A stretch of DNA of 21,849 nt from JBHEMT01 sp046262435 (GTDB lineage: Bacteria; Chloroflexota; Dormibacteria; Aeolococcales; Aeolococcaceae): contig JBHEMT010000033.1 in NCBI GenBank assembly GCA_046262435.1, forward strand, positions 1 to 21,849, given 5' to 3'. The notes under the pieces are model-generated. The model saw only the letters and a program-made list of their open reading frames with translations. It made no database searches and was not told the DNA's origin. The number at the start of each line of letters is the position of its first letter. The first letter of the stretch is position 1. Below, piece after piece: positions 6,687 to 14,202 of the stretch. The position numbers and the translations under genes are program-made.

Positions 6687-8735
6687 CTAGGAGCGGCGCG
6701 CGTAGCGACCGCGACGCTGCGGCCGCTCGGCCACGGCCGCGGGGGCACCACCGGTCTCGCCATCGCCGTCGAGCTGGCGGCGCAGGCTGGTGAGCCGATC
6801 CCTCAGCTCGGCGGCGCGCTCGAACTCGAGGTCCTTGGCAGCGCGCTTCATCTCCTTCTCCACCCCCTTGGCGAGGCGGAGGAGTTCGTCGGCTGGCAAC
6901 CCAGCCGACAGCTGGAACGCAGCCGCCCGAGTGTTGACGTCGTCGCGCTGGTGCTCCAGATCGCGCACCGCTTTGACGATCGACAGCGGCGTGATCCCGT
7001 TCGCCTCGTTGTGGGCCACCTGAATGGCGCGACGCCGGTCGGTCTCATCGATCGCCCGCACCATCGCATCGCTGGTGCGGTCGGCATACATCACCACGTG
7101 GCCTTCGATGTTGCGCGCCGCGCGACCGATGGTCTGGATCAGCGACCGGTAGCCGCGCAGGTAACCCTCCTTGTCCGCGTCGAGGATGCCAATGAAGGCC
7201 ACCTCGGGGATGTCCAGCCCCTCGCGCAGCAGGTTGATGCCCACCAGGACGTCGAAAACGCCGAGACGGAGGTCGCGGATGATCTCGACCCGCTCCAGGG
7301 TGTCGATGTCGGAGTGCAGGTAGCGCACCCTGATCCCGGCCTCGCGCAGGTAGTCGGTGAGGTCCTCGGCCATCTTCTTGGTCAAGGTGGTGATCAGGCA
7401 GCGCTCCTGCCTTTCCGTCCGCCGCCGGATCTGGGCGAGCAGGTCGTCAATCTGGCCCTGGCTGGGCTTCACCTCCAGGGTGGGGTCGACCAGGCCAGTG
7501 GGCCGGATGATCTGCTCGACGACGCGGGTGGAGTGCTGCTCCTCGTATGGGCCCGGCGTGGCACTGACGTACAGCAACTGGCCGGCCATCGAGTCCCACT
7601 CGGCGAAGGTGAGCGGACGGTTGTCCAGCGCCGAGGGGAGACGGAAGCCGTACTCCACCAGCGGAATCTTGCGCGACCGGTCGCCGCCGTACATGCCACC
7701 CACCTGGGGAACTGCCACGTGGGACTCGTCGACCACCATCAGGGTGTCGTCGGGGAGGAAGTCAAGCAGGCAATAGGGTCGTTCGCCCTCGGCGCGGCCG
7801 GTGAGATGACGGGAGTAGTTCTCAATCCCGGCGCAGGAGCCGGTCTCACGCATCATCTCCAGGTCGAAGTTGGTGCGCTGGCGGAGCCGTTGTGCCTCGA
7901 GCAGGCGCCCGTGCTCCTCGAGCTCGGCAGCGCGCACCTCCAGCTCGGCCTCGATGCGCTCGACGGCGCTGCGCATCTTGTCAGCCGGAGTGACGTAGTG
8001 CGAGGCAGGAAAGATCGAGAAGTCCTCGCGCACCTTGAGGATCTCGCCGGTCAGCGGGTCGAAGTCCTTGAGGGACTCAATCTCGTCCCCCCAGAACTCG
8101 ATCCGGGTCGCTACCTCCTCATAGGCGGGAAGGACGTCGACGACATCACCCCGCACGCGGAACTTCGACCGCCCGAAGTCCTGGTCATTGCGCGAATACT
8201 GCAGGTCGGCCAGCTTGCGCAACAGGATGTCGCGCCGCCACGACTCGCCCACCTTGATGGTCATCGACTCGCCCATATAGTTTTCGGGAGAGCCGATGCC
8301 GTAGATACACGAGACCGAGGCCACCACGATCACGTCGCGACGGGTGAGCAGCGCCCGGGTTGCGCTGTTGCGCAGCCGGTCGATTTCCTCGTTGCGCGAC
8401 GAGTCCTTCTCGATGTAGGTGTCGGTGCGGGCGATGTACGCCTCAGGCTGGTAGAAGTCGAAGTAGGAGACGAAGTACTCCACCGCGTTGTGCGGGAAGA
8501 ACTCGCGGAACTCAGCCCAGAGCTGGGCGGCGAGCGTCTTGTTCGGCGAGAGGACCAGGGTGGGCCGCTGCAGCGCCTGGATGACGTGCGCGGTGGTGAA
8601 AGTCTTGCCCGAGCCGGTCACCCCGAGCAGGGTCTGCTCGCGGGTACCCGCCCGCAGCGACTCGACCAACTCCTCGATGGCGCGAGGCTGGTCGCCGGTG
8701 GGCTCGAAGGGCGCGACGAGCTGGAATGCGGGCAC
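6687..8735 (-). CDS. uvrB: Excinuclease ABC subunit B
   Basis: UvrB is the damage-verifying helicase-like subunit of nucleotide excision repair; it receives DNA from UvrA and recruits UvrC. The GTG at 8735 gives VPAFQLVAPFEPTGDQPRAI and a normal 682-residue protein. The Walker A motif is GVTGSGKTFT (38-47). The damage-clamping beta-hairpin region is YFVSYFDFYQPEAYI. The DEAD-like motif is VVDESHV, and motif VI is QTIGRAARN. The C-terminal UVR domain that binds UvrC contains KDLEFERAAELRDRL. The frame is open to 8987, but the extension runs into the glycosyltransferase gene and is not UvrB-like. A -10-like TACACT and a LexA-box-like palindrome lie directly upstream, so SOS control is plausible. 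Confidence 0.97.
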   Translation of the reverse strand: MPAFQLVAPFEPTGDQPRAIEELVESLRAGTREQTLLGVTGSGKTFTTAHVIQALQRPTLVLSPNKTLAAQLWAEFREFFPHNAVEYFVSYFDFYQPEAYIARTDTYIEKDSSRNEEIDRLRNSATRALLTRRDVIVVASVSCIYGIGSPENYMGESMTIKVGESWRRDILLRKLADLQYSRNDQDFGRSKFRVRGDVVDVLPAYEEVATRIEFWGDEIESLKDFDPLTGEILKVREDFSIFPASHYVTPADKMRSAVERIEAELEVRAAELEEHGRLLEAQRLRQRTNFDLEMMRETGSCAGIENYSRHLTGRAEGERPYCLLDFLPDDTLMVVDESHVAVPQVGGMYGGDRSRKIPLVEYGFRLPSALDNRPLTFAEWDSMAGQLLYVSATPGPYEEQHSTRVVEQIIRPTGLVDPTLEVKPSQGQIDDLLAQIRRRTERQERCLITTLTKKMAEDLTDYLREAGIRVRYLHSDIDTLERVEIIRDLRLGVFDVLVGINLLREGLDIPEVAFIGILDADKEGYLRGYRSLIQTIGRAARNIEGHVVMYADRTSDAMVRAIDETDRRRAIQVAHNEANGITPLSIVKAVRDLEHQRDDVNTRAAAFQLSAGLPADELLRLAKGVEKEMKRAAKDLEFERAAELRDRLTSLRRQLDGDGETGGAPAAVAERPQRRGRYARRS

Positions 8736-8736
8736 C

Positions 8737-8748
8737 GAACGAGTGTAC
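8737..8748 (-). promoter_or_regulatory. LexA/DinR-box-like site overlapping the uvrB -10
   Basis: GAAC-GAGT-GTAC (plus strand, 8737-8748) differs by one base from the GAAC-N4-GTTC core bound by LexA/DinR in Gram-positive lineages. The minus-strand -10-like TACACT (8742-8747) lies inside it and ends 6 nt before the uvrB GTG. A repressor bound here would block the promoter, as expected for an SOS gene. The sequence is direct observation; LexA binding is inference, and one 12-bp near match can arise by chance. Confidence 0.4.
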
Positions 8749-8768
8749 CCACCAGGTTGGCTTCGACC

Positions 8769-8807
8769 CCTCAGCCACCGACCCGGCGGAGGAACCCTGA
8801 GGTCGGT
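8769..8807. terminator. Overlapping inverted repeats between glycosyltransferase and uvrB
   Basis: Two imperfectly nested repeats share the 106-nt gap: CCTCAG (8769-8774) with CTGAGG (8797-8802), and ACCGACC (8777-8783) with GGTCGGT (8801-8807). Their right arms overlap, so the two hairpins exclude each other. They lie just downstream of the polA-mutM-glycosyltransferase operon and could form its 3' end. No T-run follows, so a terminator role is uncertain. Confidence 0.25.
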
Positions 8808-8841
8808 CCGCAGAAGTCCGGTTGCGTCGGGCGGTGCGCGC

Positions 8842-9894
8842 TCAGCCGGAAGCGAGCACCGCCCGGTAGACCTCCAGTACCCGGTTTGCGTGGGCCGCCC
8901 ACGAGTAGTGGCTGGCGATGCGCTCGCGGCCGGCGGCGGCCAGCTCGCAGCGCCGCGCGGGATCTGCGAGGAGGCTGTGCACGGCACCGACCAGCGCTGC
9001 CCGGTCTCCGGGTGTCACCAGGACCGCGCCGGTGACACCCGAATCCCGCAATCCGGGCACCGCATATCCCGCCACCGCGGCGCCGGCTGCGTTGGCCTCG
9101 AGGGCAACCAGCCCCAGCCCCTCGAAGCGCGACGGCACGATCACCACTGCGGCGCGAGCGTACTCGGCGGCCAGCTCGGCATCCTCGAGCTCTCCGCGGA
9201 ACTCGATGCGGCCCGCACCCGCCGCGGCGCAGGCTGCGCGCACGGCGTCGGCCTGTGAGCCGGTTCCGACCACCACCCCGTGCACCTCGTGGTCGGCCTC
9301 GGCGACGGTGCGCATCACCGCCACCGCGTCCAGTGGACCCTTGATCGCCTCCTGGCGACCGACGAAGAGCAGTCGCTTCCACTCCCTGACCGCGCCGCCT
9401 CCCTCGGCCACCCTGATGCCCGGCGGCAGCACCTCCACCCGCGCCGCCGAAACGCCCATCGCCACCAAGCTCTGCGCGGTCGAGGAGGACACCGCAAGGA
9501 CCATCGCCGCGCGACGATAGGCGACCGCCTCGAGCGGCCCAAGGGCGCGCTGCGGGCGGCCGCGCCGATGAGCCAGACGGTAGGTGTGGTGCGCGGTGTA
9601 GACGATGGGTACGCCGGAGCGTCGCCAGAGCAGCACGCCCCCAGGACCGCCCTGCGCGTGGAGCAGGTCGGGCGCTGCTGCGGTCAGCATCCCCGGCCGG
9701 CGGTTGAGCAGGAGCGAGAGGTCGAGGGGGGCGCGCCCCGTCACCCTGGGGATGTGCACAGCATGCGGACCGTGGCCGCTGATCGTGGTCACCTGCACGC
9801 CGCGCTCGAGCAGCTGGGCGCGGAGGCCACGGAGCACGACCCCCTGACCACCGATGGGCGGGTCGTCGTCGTAGCTGACCAGGGTGATGCGCAT
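8842..9894 (-). CDS. GT4-family (GT-B fold) glycosyltransferase
   Basis: A 350-residue retaining glycosyltransferase of the GT-B fold; acceptor and sugar cannot be read from sequence. It starts MRITLVSYDDDPPIGGQGVV, the N-terminal Rossmann strand followed by the Gly-rich acceptor loop. VLPPGI and LLFVGRQEAIKG mark the beginning of the C-terminal donor-binding domain. The donor-site EX7E motif is EGLGLVALE with Glu258 and Glu266. No signal peptide or transmembrane helix is evident. The start at 9894 is chosen because its ATG shares a base with the mutM stop (TGATG); a GTG/ATG-type alternative at 9906 would overlap mutM further. It is the last gene of the polA-mutM operon, an unusual partner for DNA repair genes. 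A role in a cell-surface glycan or glycolipid is only a guess. Confidence 0.88.
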   Translation of the reverse strand: MRITLVSYDDDPPIGGQGVVLRGLRAQLLERGVQVTTISGHGPHAVHIPRVTGRAPLDLSLLLNRRPGMLTAAAPDLLHAQGGPGGVLLWRRSGVPIVYTAHHTYRLAHRRGRPQRALGPLEAVAYRRAAMVLAVSSSTAQSLVAMGVSAARVEVLPPGIRVAEGGGAVREWKRLLFVGRQEAIKGPLDAVAVMRTVAEADHEVHGVVVGTGSQADAVRAACAAAGAGRIEFRGELEDAELAAEYARAAVVIVPSRFEGLGLVALEANAAGAAVAGYAVPGLRDSGVTGAVLVTPGDRAALVGAVHSLLADPARRCELAAAGRERIASHYSWAAHANRVLEVYRAVLASG

Positions 9895-10718
9895 CACGCC
9901 TGGCACCTCGCGCAGTACACGGTGGTGCGCCCCGCCAACACCGTGCGCCGCAGACTGTGGCCGCAGCGGTAGCAGGGCTGACCGCCGCGGCCGTACACCT
10001 GAAGCTTCTCGAGGTGGCCACCCCGGGCATCCCAGAGGTCACGGAAGTCGTCGAACGTGGTGCCCCGGTTGACGATCGCCTGGTTGAGCACCACCGGGAT
10101 GGCTGCGAAGAGGGCGGCCCGCTGCGCCCGGGTGAGGGTGTGGCAGCGGCGGGTGGGCCGCACCCGGGCTCGGTGGCAGCTCTCGTCCACATAGATATTG
10201 CCCAGGCCGGCGACGCCGCGCTGGTCGAGCAGCGCGGCCTTCAGTTGCCTGGTGGTGCGGCGCAGGTAGGCGTCGAGCGCCTGGGCGGAGAACTCGTCGC
10301 TGAGTGGTTCCACGCCCAGGCGCGCGATCGCGCCGGAGGCGATCAGCTCGTCGGGCGGCCCTAGCAGCACTCTGCCGAACCGGCGCGCGTCGTCGAAGCG
10401 CAGCTCGCGGCCGTCGTCGAGCTCGCAGCGCAGGTGGGTGTGACGAGCCACCGGTGCGGTCGCCGTGCACACCAGCAGGTGACCGGTCATGCCCAGGTGC
10501 ACCACCAGGTCGTCGCCGCTGTCGAGCGGCACAACGATGTACTTGCCGCGGCGGCTGACCGAGACCACCGTGGTGCCGCGCAGGCCGGCGGCGAATGCCT
10601 CAGGCGACTGGGTGCGGAACACCTTGGCGTGGCCGGTGTCCACAGTCTCGATCCGCCGTCCGGTGAGGGCGCCACGCAGGTCGCGGACCACGGTCTCCAC
10701 CTCAGGGAGCTCGGGCAC
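9894..10718 (-). CDS. mutM: Formamidopyrimidine-DNA glycosylase (Fpg/MutM)
   Basis: MutM removes 8-oxoguanine and formamidopyrimidines from DNA and nicks the abasic site. The GTG at 10718 encodes VPELPEVETVVRDL; after removal of the initiator residue the catalytic Pro is N-terminal, followed by Glu and the family signature PELPEVE. A conserved Lys59 lies in RRGKYIVVPL. The helix-two-turn-helix region contains GVAGLGNIYVDE. The C-terminal zinc finger uses Cys249, Cys252, Cys269 and Cys272 (CYRC to CARC). Total length is 274 residues, as expected. The GTG follows the polA stop by a single base, so both belong to one transcript. The frame continues upstream inside polA, but only this start leaves the catalytic Pro at the N-terminus. 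Confidence 0.96.
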   Translation of the reverse strand: MPELPEVETVVRDLRGALTGRRIETVDTGHAKVFRTQSPEAFAAGLRGTTVVSVSRRGKYIVVPLDSGDDLVVHLGMTGHLLVCTATAPVARHTHLRCELDDGRELRFDDARRFGRVLLGPPDELIASGAIARLGVEPLSDEFSAQALDAYLRRTTRQLKAALLDQRGVAGLGNIYVDESCHRARVRPTRRCHTLTRAQRAALFAAIPVVLNQAIVNRGTTFDDFRDLWDARGGHLEKLQVYGRGGQPCYRCGHSLRRTVLAGRTTVYCARCQA

Positions 10719-10719
10719 C

Positions 10720-13488
10720 TCAGGCGGCGGCCACCGGTCGCGGCAGGGGCCGCAGGGAGTTCCAGGTTGGGCCCACCTTGACGTCGACGTCGAGCGGCAC
10801 CACCAGTTCGGCCGCTCCCTCCATGGCCTGGCGCACCAGGGGGACGAGCGACTCGAGCTCGGCGCCGCGCACCTCGAGGAGCAGCTCGTCGTGCACCTGG
10901 AGCAACTGGGTGGCACTCAGGCCGGCCTCGCGCAGCGCCGCATCGGTGCGCAACATCGCCTTCTTCATGATGTCGGCGGCCGCCCCCTGCATCGGCATGT
11001 TGACCGCCATGCGTTCGGCGGCCTGGCGGATCTGCCGGTTGGCGGCGCGGATGTCGGGCAGGTACCGGCGCCTCCCGAACAAGGTGTCGACGTGGCCCCA
11101 CTGACGGGCATGGTTACGCACCGTCTCCAGATACTCGCGCACCTGGGGGAGCCGCGCGAAGTAGGCCTCGATGAACACGCGGGCCTCCTCCTGGCTCATC
11201 CCCGTGTCGCGCGCGAGGCCGAAGTCGGACAGGCCGTAGACGACGCCGAAGTTGACCACCTTGGCGTTGCGCCGCATGTCGGGAGTGACCGCGGGGGGCT
11301 CGACCGAGTAGACCTCGGCGGCGGTCCGGGTATGGATATCCTCACCGCGACGGAACGCCTCCACCAGTGCCGGATCTCGGGTCATGTGGGCGAGGACGCG
11401 CAGCTCGATCTGCGAGTAGTCCACCGACACCAGCACGTGGTCGGGGTCGGCGATGAAGCAGTCACGGATGCGGCCGCCCCACACGGTGCGGATGGGGATG
11501 TTCTGCAGATTGGGGTCGACCGAGGAGAGCCGGCCGGTGGAGGCCACCGCCTGGTTGAAGGTGGTGTGGACGCGGTTGTCCCGGTCGACCAGCAGGGGAA
11601 TGGCGTCGACGTAGGTCCCTTTGAGCTTGGTCAGCTGGCGCCACTCCAGGACCAGGCCGACCACGGGGTTCTCGTCGCGCAGGGTCTCCAGGGTATCGGC
11701 GTCAGTGGAGCGCCCGGTCTTGGTGCGCCGCCCTGCGGCCAGTCCCAGGTCGTCGTACAGAAAGGCGGCGAGCTGCTGGGTACTCCCCAAATTGAAGGTG
11801 CGGTTGGCCACCTCCTGGACCTGGCTCTCCAGCTCGCCGACCCGGGTGTACAGCTCGGCGCTCAACGCGCTGAGCCGGTCGATGTCGACCCGTATGCCGC
11901 GACGCTCCATGCCGGCGATGATCGGCACCAGGGGAAGCTCGAGATCGTCGTGCAAACCGCGCGCACCGGCGCTCCCCAGCTCCTCCTCGAGGCGGACTCG
12001 CACCGGGCCGATCAGGCCGGCAAGCTCGCCGTAGAGTGCGGCGGTCTCCTCCACCTCAAGGTCAGCCAGCGTGCGCCGGTTCCTGCCGGTGCCAAGAATT
12101 GTGTCCTCGGGATCGGTCTGCACCCCGAGGAGGTCGTGAGCGAGCAGCGTCAGTGAGGGAACCCGCTGGCGGGTGTTGGTCAGGTATGCCCCGAGCATCA
12201 AATCGAAGTCGAGCCCGCAGACGTTGACCTCGCGGGTTCCCCAGGCGACGAGGTCGCGTTTGAGGTCATAGCCCGTCTTGGCCACCGCCGGGTCGGCGAG
12301 GACCGCGGCCAGAGGCGCCTCGGCGCCGTCCTCGGCGTTGCCCTCGGCGTGACCCAGCGGGATGTACCAGGCCACATCCGGGTCCGCGGTGGCCGCGAAG
12401 GCCACCCCGAGGAGGCGCCCCAGCCGAACCGGCTCGACGATGACGGTGCGCACCGCAATCCCTGCCCGCACCCGCTCCACCGCCTCCTCGACATCCTCGC
12501 GGCGAAGCAGGACCCGTACGTCCACCGCGTCGCGTGCCGGCGCCTCGAAGCTCATCGCCGACTGTTCAGTGCGCGTGGCCTGAGCGGCGGTTATCCGCGC
12601 AGCGTCGGGACGTGACACCGAGGGGGGCGGCAGGCGCGCGACCAGTGAGGGCATCTCGATGCGGGCGAAGAGCGAGCGGGCCGCTGCGGGGTCATAGTCG
12701 GTGAGCCGCGCCTGCGCGAGGTCGAACGGCACCTCGACGTCGCAGTGAATGGTGGTCATTCCCAGCGAGTGGCGAGCCTGCTCAGCGTTCTCGGTCAGGG
12801 TGCGCTTGACCCGGCTCTCCTTCATTGCCGGGACGGCCTCGAGGATGTCTTCGAGGCCGCCGTGCTGCTGAATCAGCGCCATCGCCGTCTTGGTGCCGAT
12901 TCCGGGGACGCCGGGGATGTTGTCGCTGACGTCGCCCTGCAACGCCTTGTAGTCGGCTACCAGCGGCGGCTCGAAGCCGAAGCGCTCGCGCACCTTGGCG
13001 ATGTCGTACACGATGGTGTCGGTGATGCCCCGCCGTGACGCATACACGCTGACGTGGTCGGTCACCAGCTGGAGCGCGTCGATGTCGCCGGTGAGGATGA
13101 GCACGTCGAGGCCGGCGTCCTCGGCCCGCCGGCTCAGGGTGCCGATGACATCGTCAGCCTCGTAGCCCTGGAGCTCGATGCTGGGGATGCCCAGAGCGCC
13201 GATCACCTCGCGCGACCACCCCACCTGGGGGCGCAGGTCATCGGGCATCGAGGGACGTTGCGCCTTGTAGGTGGGATCGGCGTCGTGCCGAAAGGTGGGA
13301 CCGGGTGGGTCGAAGCAGGCGATCGCGTAGTCGGGACGGTGCTCGCCGAATGCCTTGAGCAGCATGGAGGTGAAGCCGTACACGGCGTTGATCACCTCGC
13401 CCCGGCTGTTGGTGAGTGCCGGCATGGCGAAGAAGGCACGATAGACGAGGGCATGGCCGTCGATCAGCAGCACCGTCTCGCGCCCCAC
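10720..13488 (-). CDS. polA: DNA polymerase I
   Basis: A 922-residue family A polymerase used in Okazaki-fragment maturation and excision repair. The N-terminal 5'-nuclease domain (1-290) carries LLIDGHALVYRAF, GYEADDVIGTL, ILTGDIDALQLV and GIGTKTA. The middle domain (about 320-500) is 3'-5' exonuclease-like but lacks the DxE of Exo I (the region near 349-353 reads VIVEP), while Exo II-like YDLKRD (407-412) and an FDLML segment remain; proofreading is probably lost, as in Taq polymerase. Polymerase motif A is VSVDYSQIELR (Asp690), motif B is RRNAKVVNFGVVYG (739-752), and motif C is VHDE (865-868). The start is GTG at 13488, with TACCAT ending 8 nt upstream. It leads the polA-mutM-glycosyltransferase operon. 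Confidence 0.97.
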   Translation of the reverse strand: MGRETVLLIDGHALVYRAFFAMPALTNSRGEVINAVYGFTSMLLKAFGEHRPDYAIACFDPPGPTFRHDADPTYKAQRPSMPDDLRPQVGWSREVIGALGIPSIELQGYEADDVIGTLSRRAEDAGLDVLILTGDIDALQLVTDHVSVYASRRGITDTIVYDIAKVRERFGFEPPLVADYKALQGDVSDNIPGVPGIGTKTAMALIQQHGGLEDILEAVPAMKESRVKRTLTENAEQARHSLGMTTIHCDVEVPFDLAQARLTDYDPAAARSLFARIEMPSLVARLPPPSVSRPDAARITAAQATRTEQSAMSFEAPARDAVDVRVLLRREDVEEAVERVRAGIAVRTVIVEPVRLGRLLGVAFAATADPDVAWYIPLGHAEGNAEDGAEAPLAAVLADPAVAKTGYDLKRDLVAWGTREVNVCGLDFDLMLGAYLTNTRQRVPSLTLLAHDLLGVQTDPEDTILGTGRNRRTLADLEVEETAALYGELAGLIGPVRVRLEEELGSAGARGLHDDLELPLVPIIAGMERRGIRVDIDRLSALSAELYTRVGELESQVQEVANRTFNLGSTQQLAAFLYDDLGLAAGRRTKTGRSTDADTLETLRDENPVVGLVLEWRQLTKLKGTYVDAIPLLVDRDNRVHTTFNQAVASTGRLSSVDPNLQNIPIRTVWGGRIRDCFIADPDHVLVSVDYSQIELRVLAHMTRDPALVEAFRRGEDIHTRTAAEVYSVEPPAVTPDMRRNAKVVNFGVVYGLSDFGLARDTGMSQEEARVFIEAYFARLPQVREYLETVRNHARQWGHVDTLFGRRRYLPDIRAANRQIRQAAERMAVNMPMQGAAADIMKKAMLRTDAALREAGLSATQLLQVHDELLLEVRGAELESLVPLVRQAMEGAAELVVPLDVDVKVGPTWNSLRPLPRPVAAA

Positions 13489-13496
13489 GGGCGGCT

Positions 13497-13502
13497 ATGG
13501 TA
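13497..13502 (-). promoter_or_regulatory. -10-like TACCAT before polA
   Basis: TACCAT on the minus strand ends 8 nt before the polA GTG. There is no Shine-Dalgarno sequence in the spacer (AGCCGCCC). It would give a very short leader or none. The motif is weak in isolation and is listed because the same arrangement recurs in this window. Confidence 0.35.
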
Positions 13503-13604
13503 GCGAGCCCCTCATGCCGGCTCTCCTGCGGGCCACACGGTGACTTGCAGGTCAGCCGGCGGTCGCGACGGGCCGAGGCGCCAGCCCCACCGGAGGCGCG
13601 CCTT

Positions 13605-13614
13605 CTCCATGGAG
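13605..13614. repeat. 10-bp perfect palindrome in the polA / DUF151 divergent region
   Basis: CTCCATGGAG is a perfect palindrome about 30 bp upstream of the DUF151-gene -10 hexamer, inside the 167-nt divergent intergenic region. The position would suit an operator, but it is short and may be chance. Nothing else is recognisable in the region apart from the two -10-like elements. Confidence 0.3.
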
Positions 13615-13643
13615 GCGTTGCCGTGACCGGCCGGACCCGCAGG

Positions 13644-13649
13644 TAGAAT
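13644..13649 (+). promoter_or_regulatory. -10 TAGAAT, leaderless arrangement for the DUF151 gene
   Basis: TAGAAT matches the TATAAT consensus at five of six positions and ends 6 nt (CGGGCG) before the ATG at 13656. No Shine-Dalgarno sequence precedes the start. A TTGCCG lies 20 nt upstream, which is too far for a good -35. This is the clearest of the leaderless-type promoters in the window. Confidence 0.55.
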
Positions 13650-13655
13650 CGGGCG

Positions 13656-14183
13656 ATGGAGTTCACCGAGATGACGGTCGACTCGATTCGCGTGCACATG
13701 CCCACCGGACAGCATGTGGTCATCCTCAAGGAGCGTCAGGCGGAGCGCTACCTGCCCATCTGGATCGGGATTAATGAGGCCAACGCCATCGCTCTGAAGA
13801 TCACGGGGATCACGCCCGAGCGGCCGATCACCCACGACCTCCTGGCCAACGTTCTCGGCGCGGTCGATGTTCACGTCGACAGGATCCTGGTCACCGCGCT
13901 GGCCAACGAGGTGTTCTTCGCGCGCATTCTCGCCACCCTTGACGGCCGCTCCATGGAGATCGACTCGCGACCCTCGGATGCCATCGCCGTGGCGGTGCGC
14001 GTGGGTGCCTCGATCTTCGTGTCCGACGAGGTGCTCGAAAAGGCGGGGGTGCATCCCGAAGCCGACAAGGACGGGGAGCGCGAGGACGACACTCCCGAGA
14101 CCATCGAGCGCATGGACAAGATCCGCGACTGGGTCAACGCCATGGAGCTCCCCGACCTGGGCGACAAGGGCCCGGAGAGCTAG
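13656..14183 (+). CDS. Bifunctional nuclease family protein (DUF151/BFN)
   Basis: The 175-residue protein belongs to the DNase/RNase bifunctional nuclease family (DUF151). It opens MEFTEMTVDSIRVHMPTGQH, then has VVILKERQAERYLPIWIGINEANAIAL, where the conserved LPIWIG and EA segments of the family are clear. THDLLANVL and SRPSDAIAVAVRVGASIFV follow, the latter being the most conserved block (DAIALALR in relatives). The C-terminus (about 130-175) is acidic and charged, as in UVR-like tails of some members, but I cannot assign a fold to it. In plants and mycobacteria relatives have nuclease activity; the physiological role is unsettled. It is divergent from polA and convergent with the GH18-like gene, 19 nt apart, with its own promoter. 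Confidence 0.92.
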   Translation: MEFTEMTVDSIRVHMPTGQHVVILKERQAERYLPIWIGINEANAIALKITGITPERPITHDLLANVLGAVDVHVDRILVTALANEVFFARILATLDGRSMEIDSRPSDAIAVAVRVGASIFVSDEVLEKAGVHPEADKDGEREDDTPETIERMDKIRDWVNAMELPDLGDKGPES

Positions 14184-14202
14184 CCCGGATCGACGAAGCG
14201 CA

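Noticed and set aside
5176..6690. Plus-strand open frame of 504 codons antisense to radA
   Set aside because: Exactly opposite RadA, no recognisable motif; antisense shadow of third-position GC bias.
6399..9035. Plus-strand open frame of 878 codons antisense to uvrB
   Set aside because: Mirror of uvrB and neighbours in GC-rich DNA; composition is His/Arg/Gly-rich with no domain, while the minus strand encodes full UvrB.
10489..12156. Plus-strand open frame of 555 codons opposite polA and mutM
   Set aside because: Lies wholly antisense to two confidently assigned genes and shows no family features.
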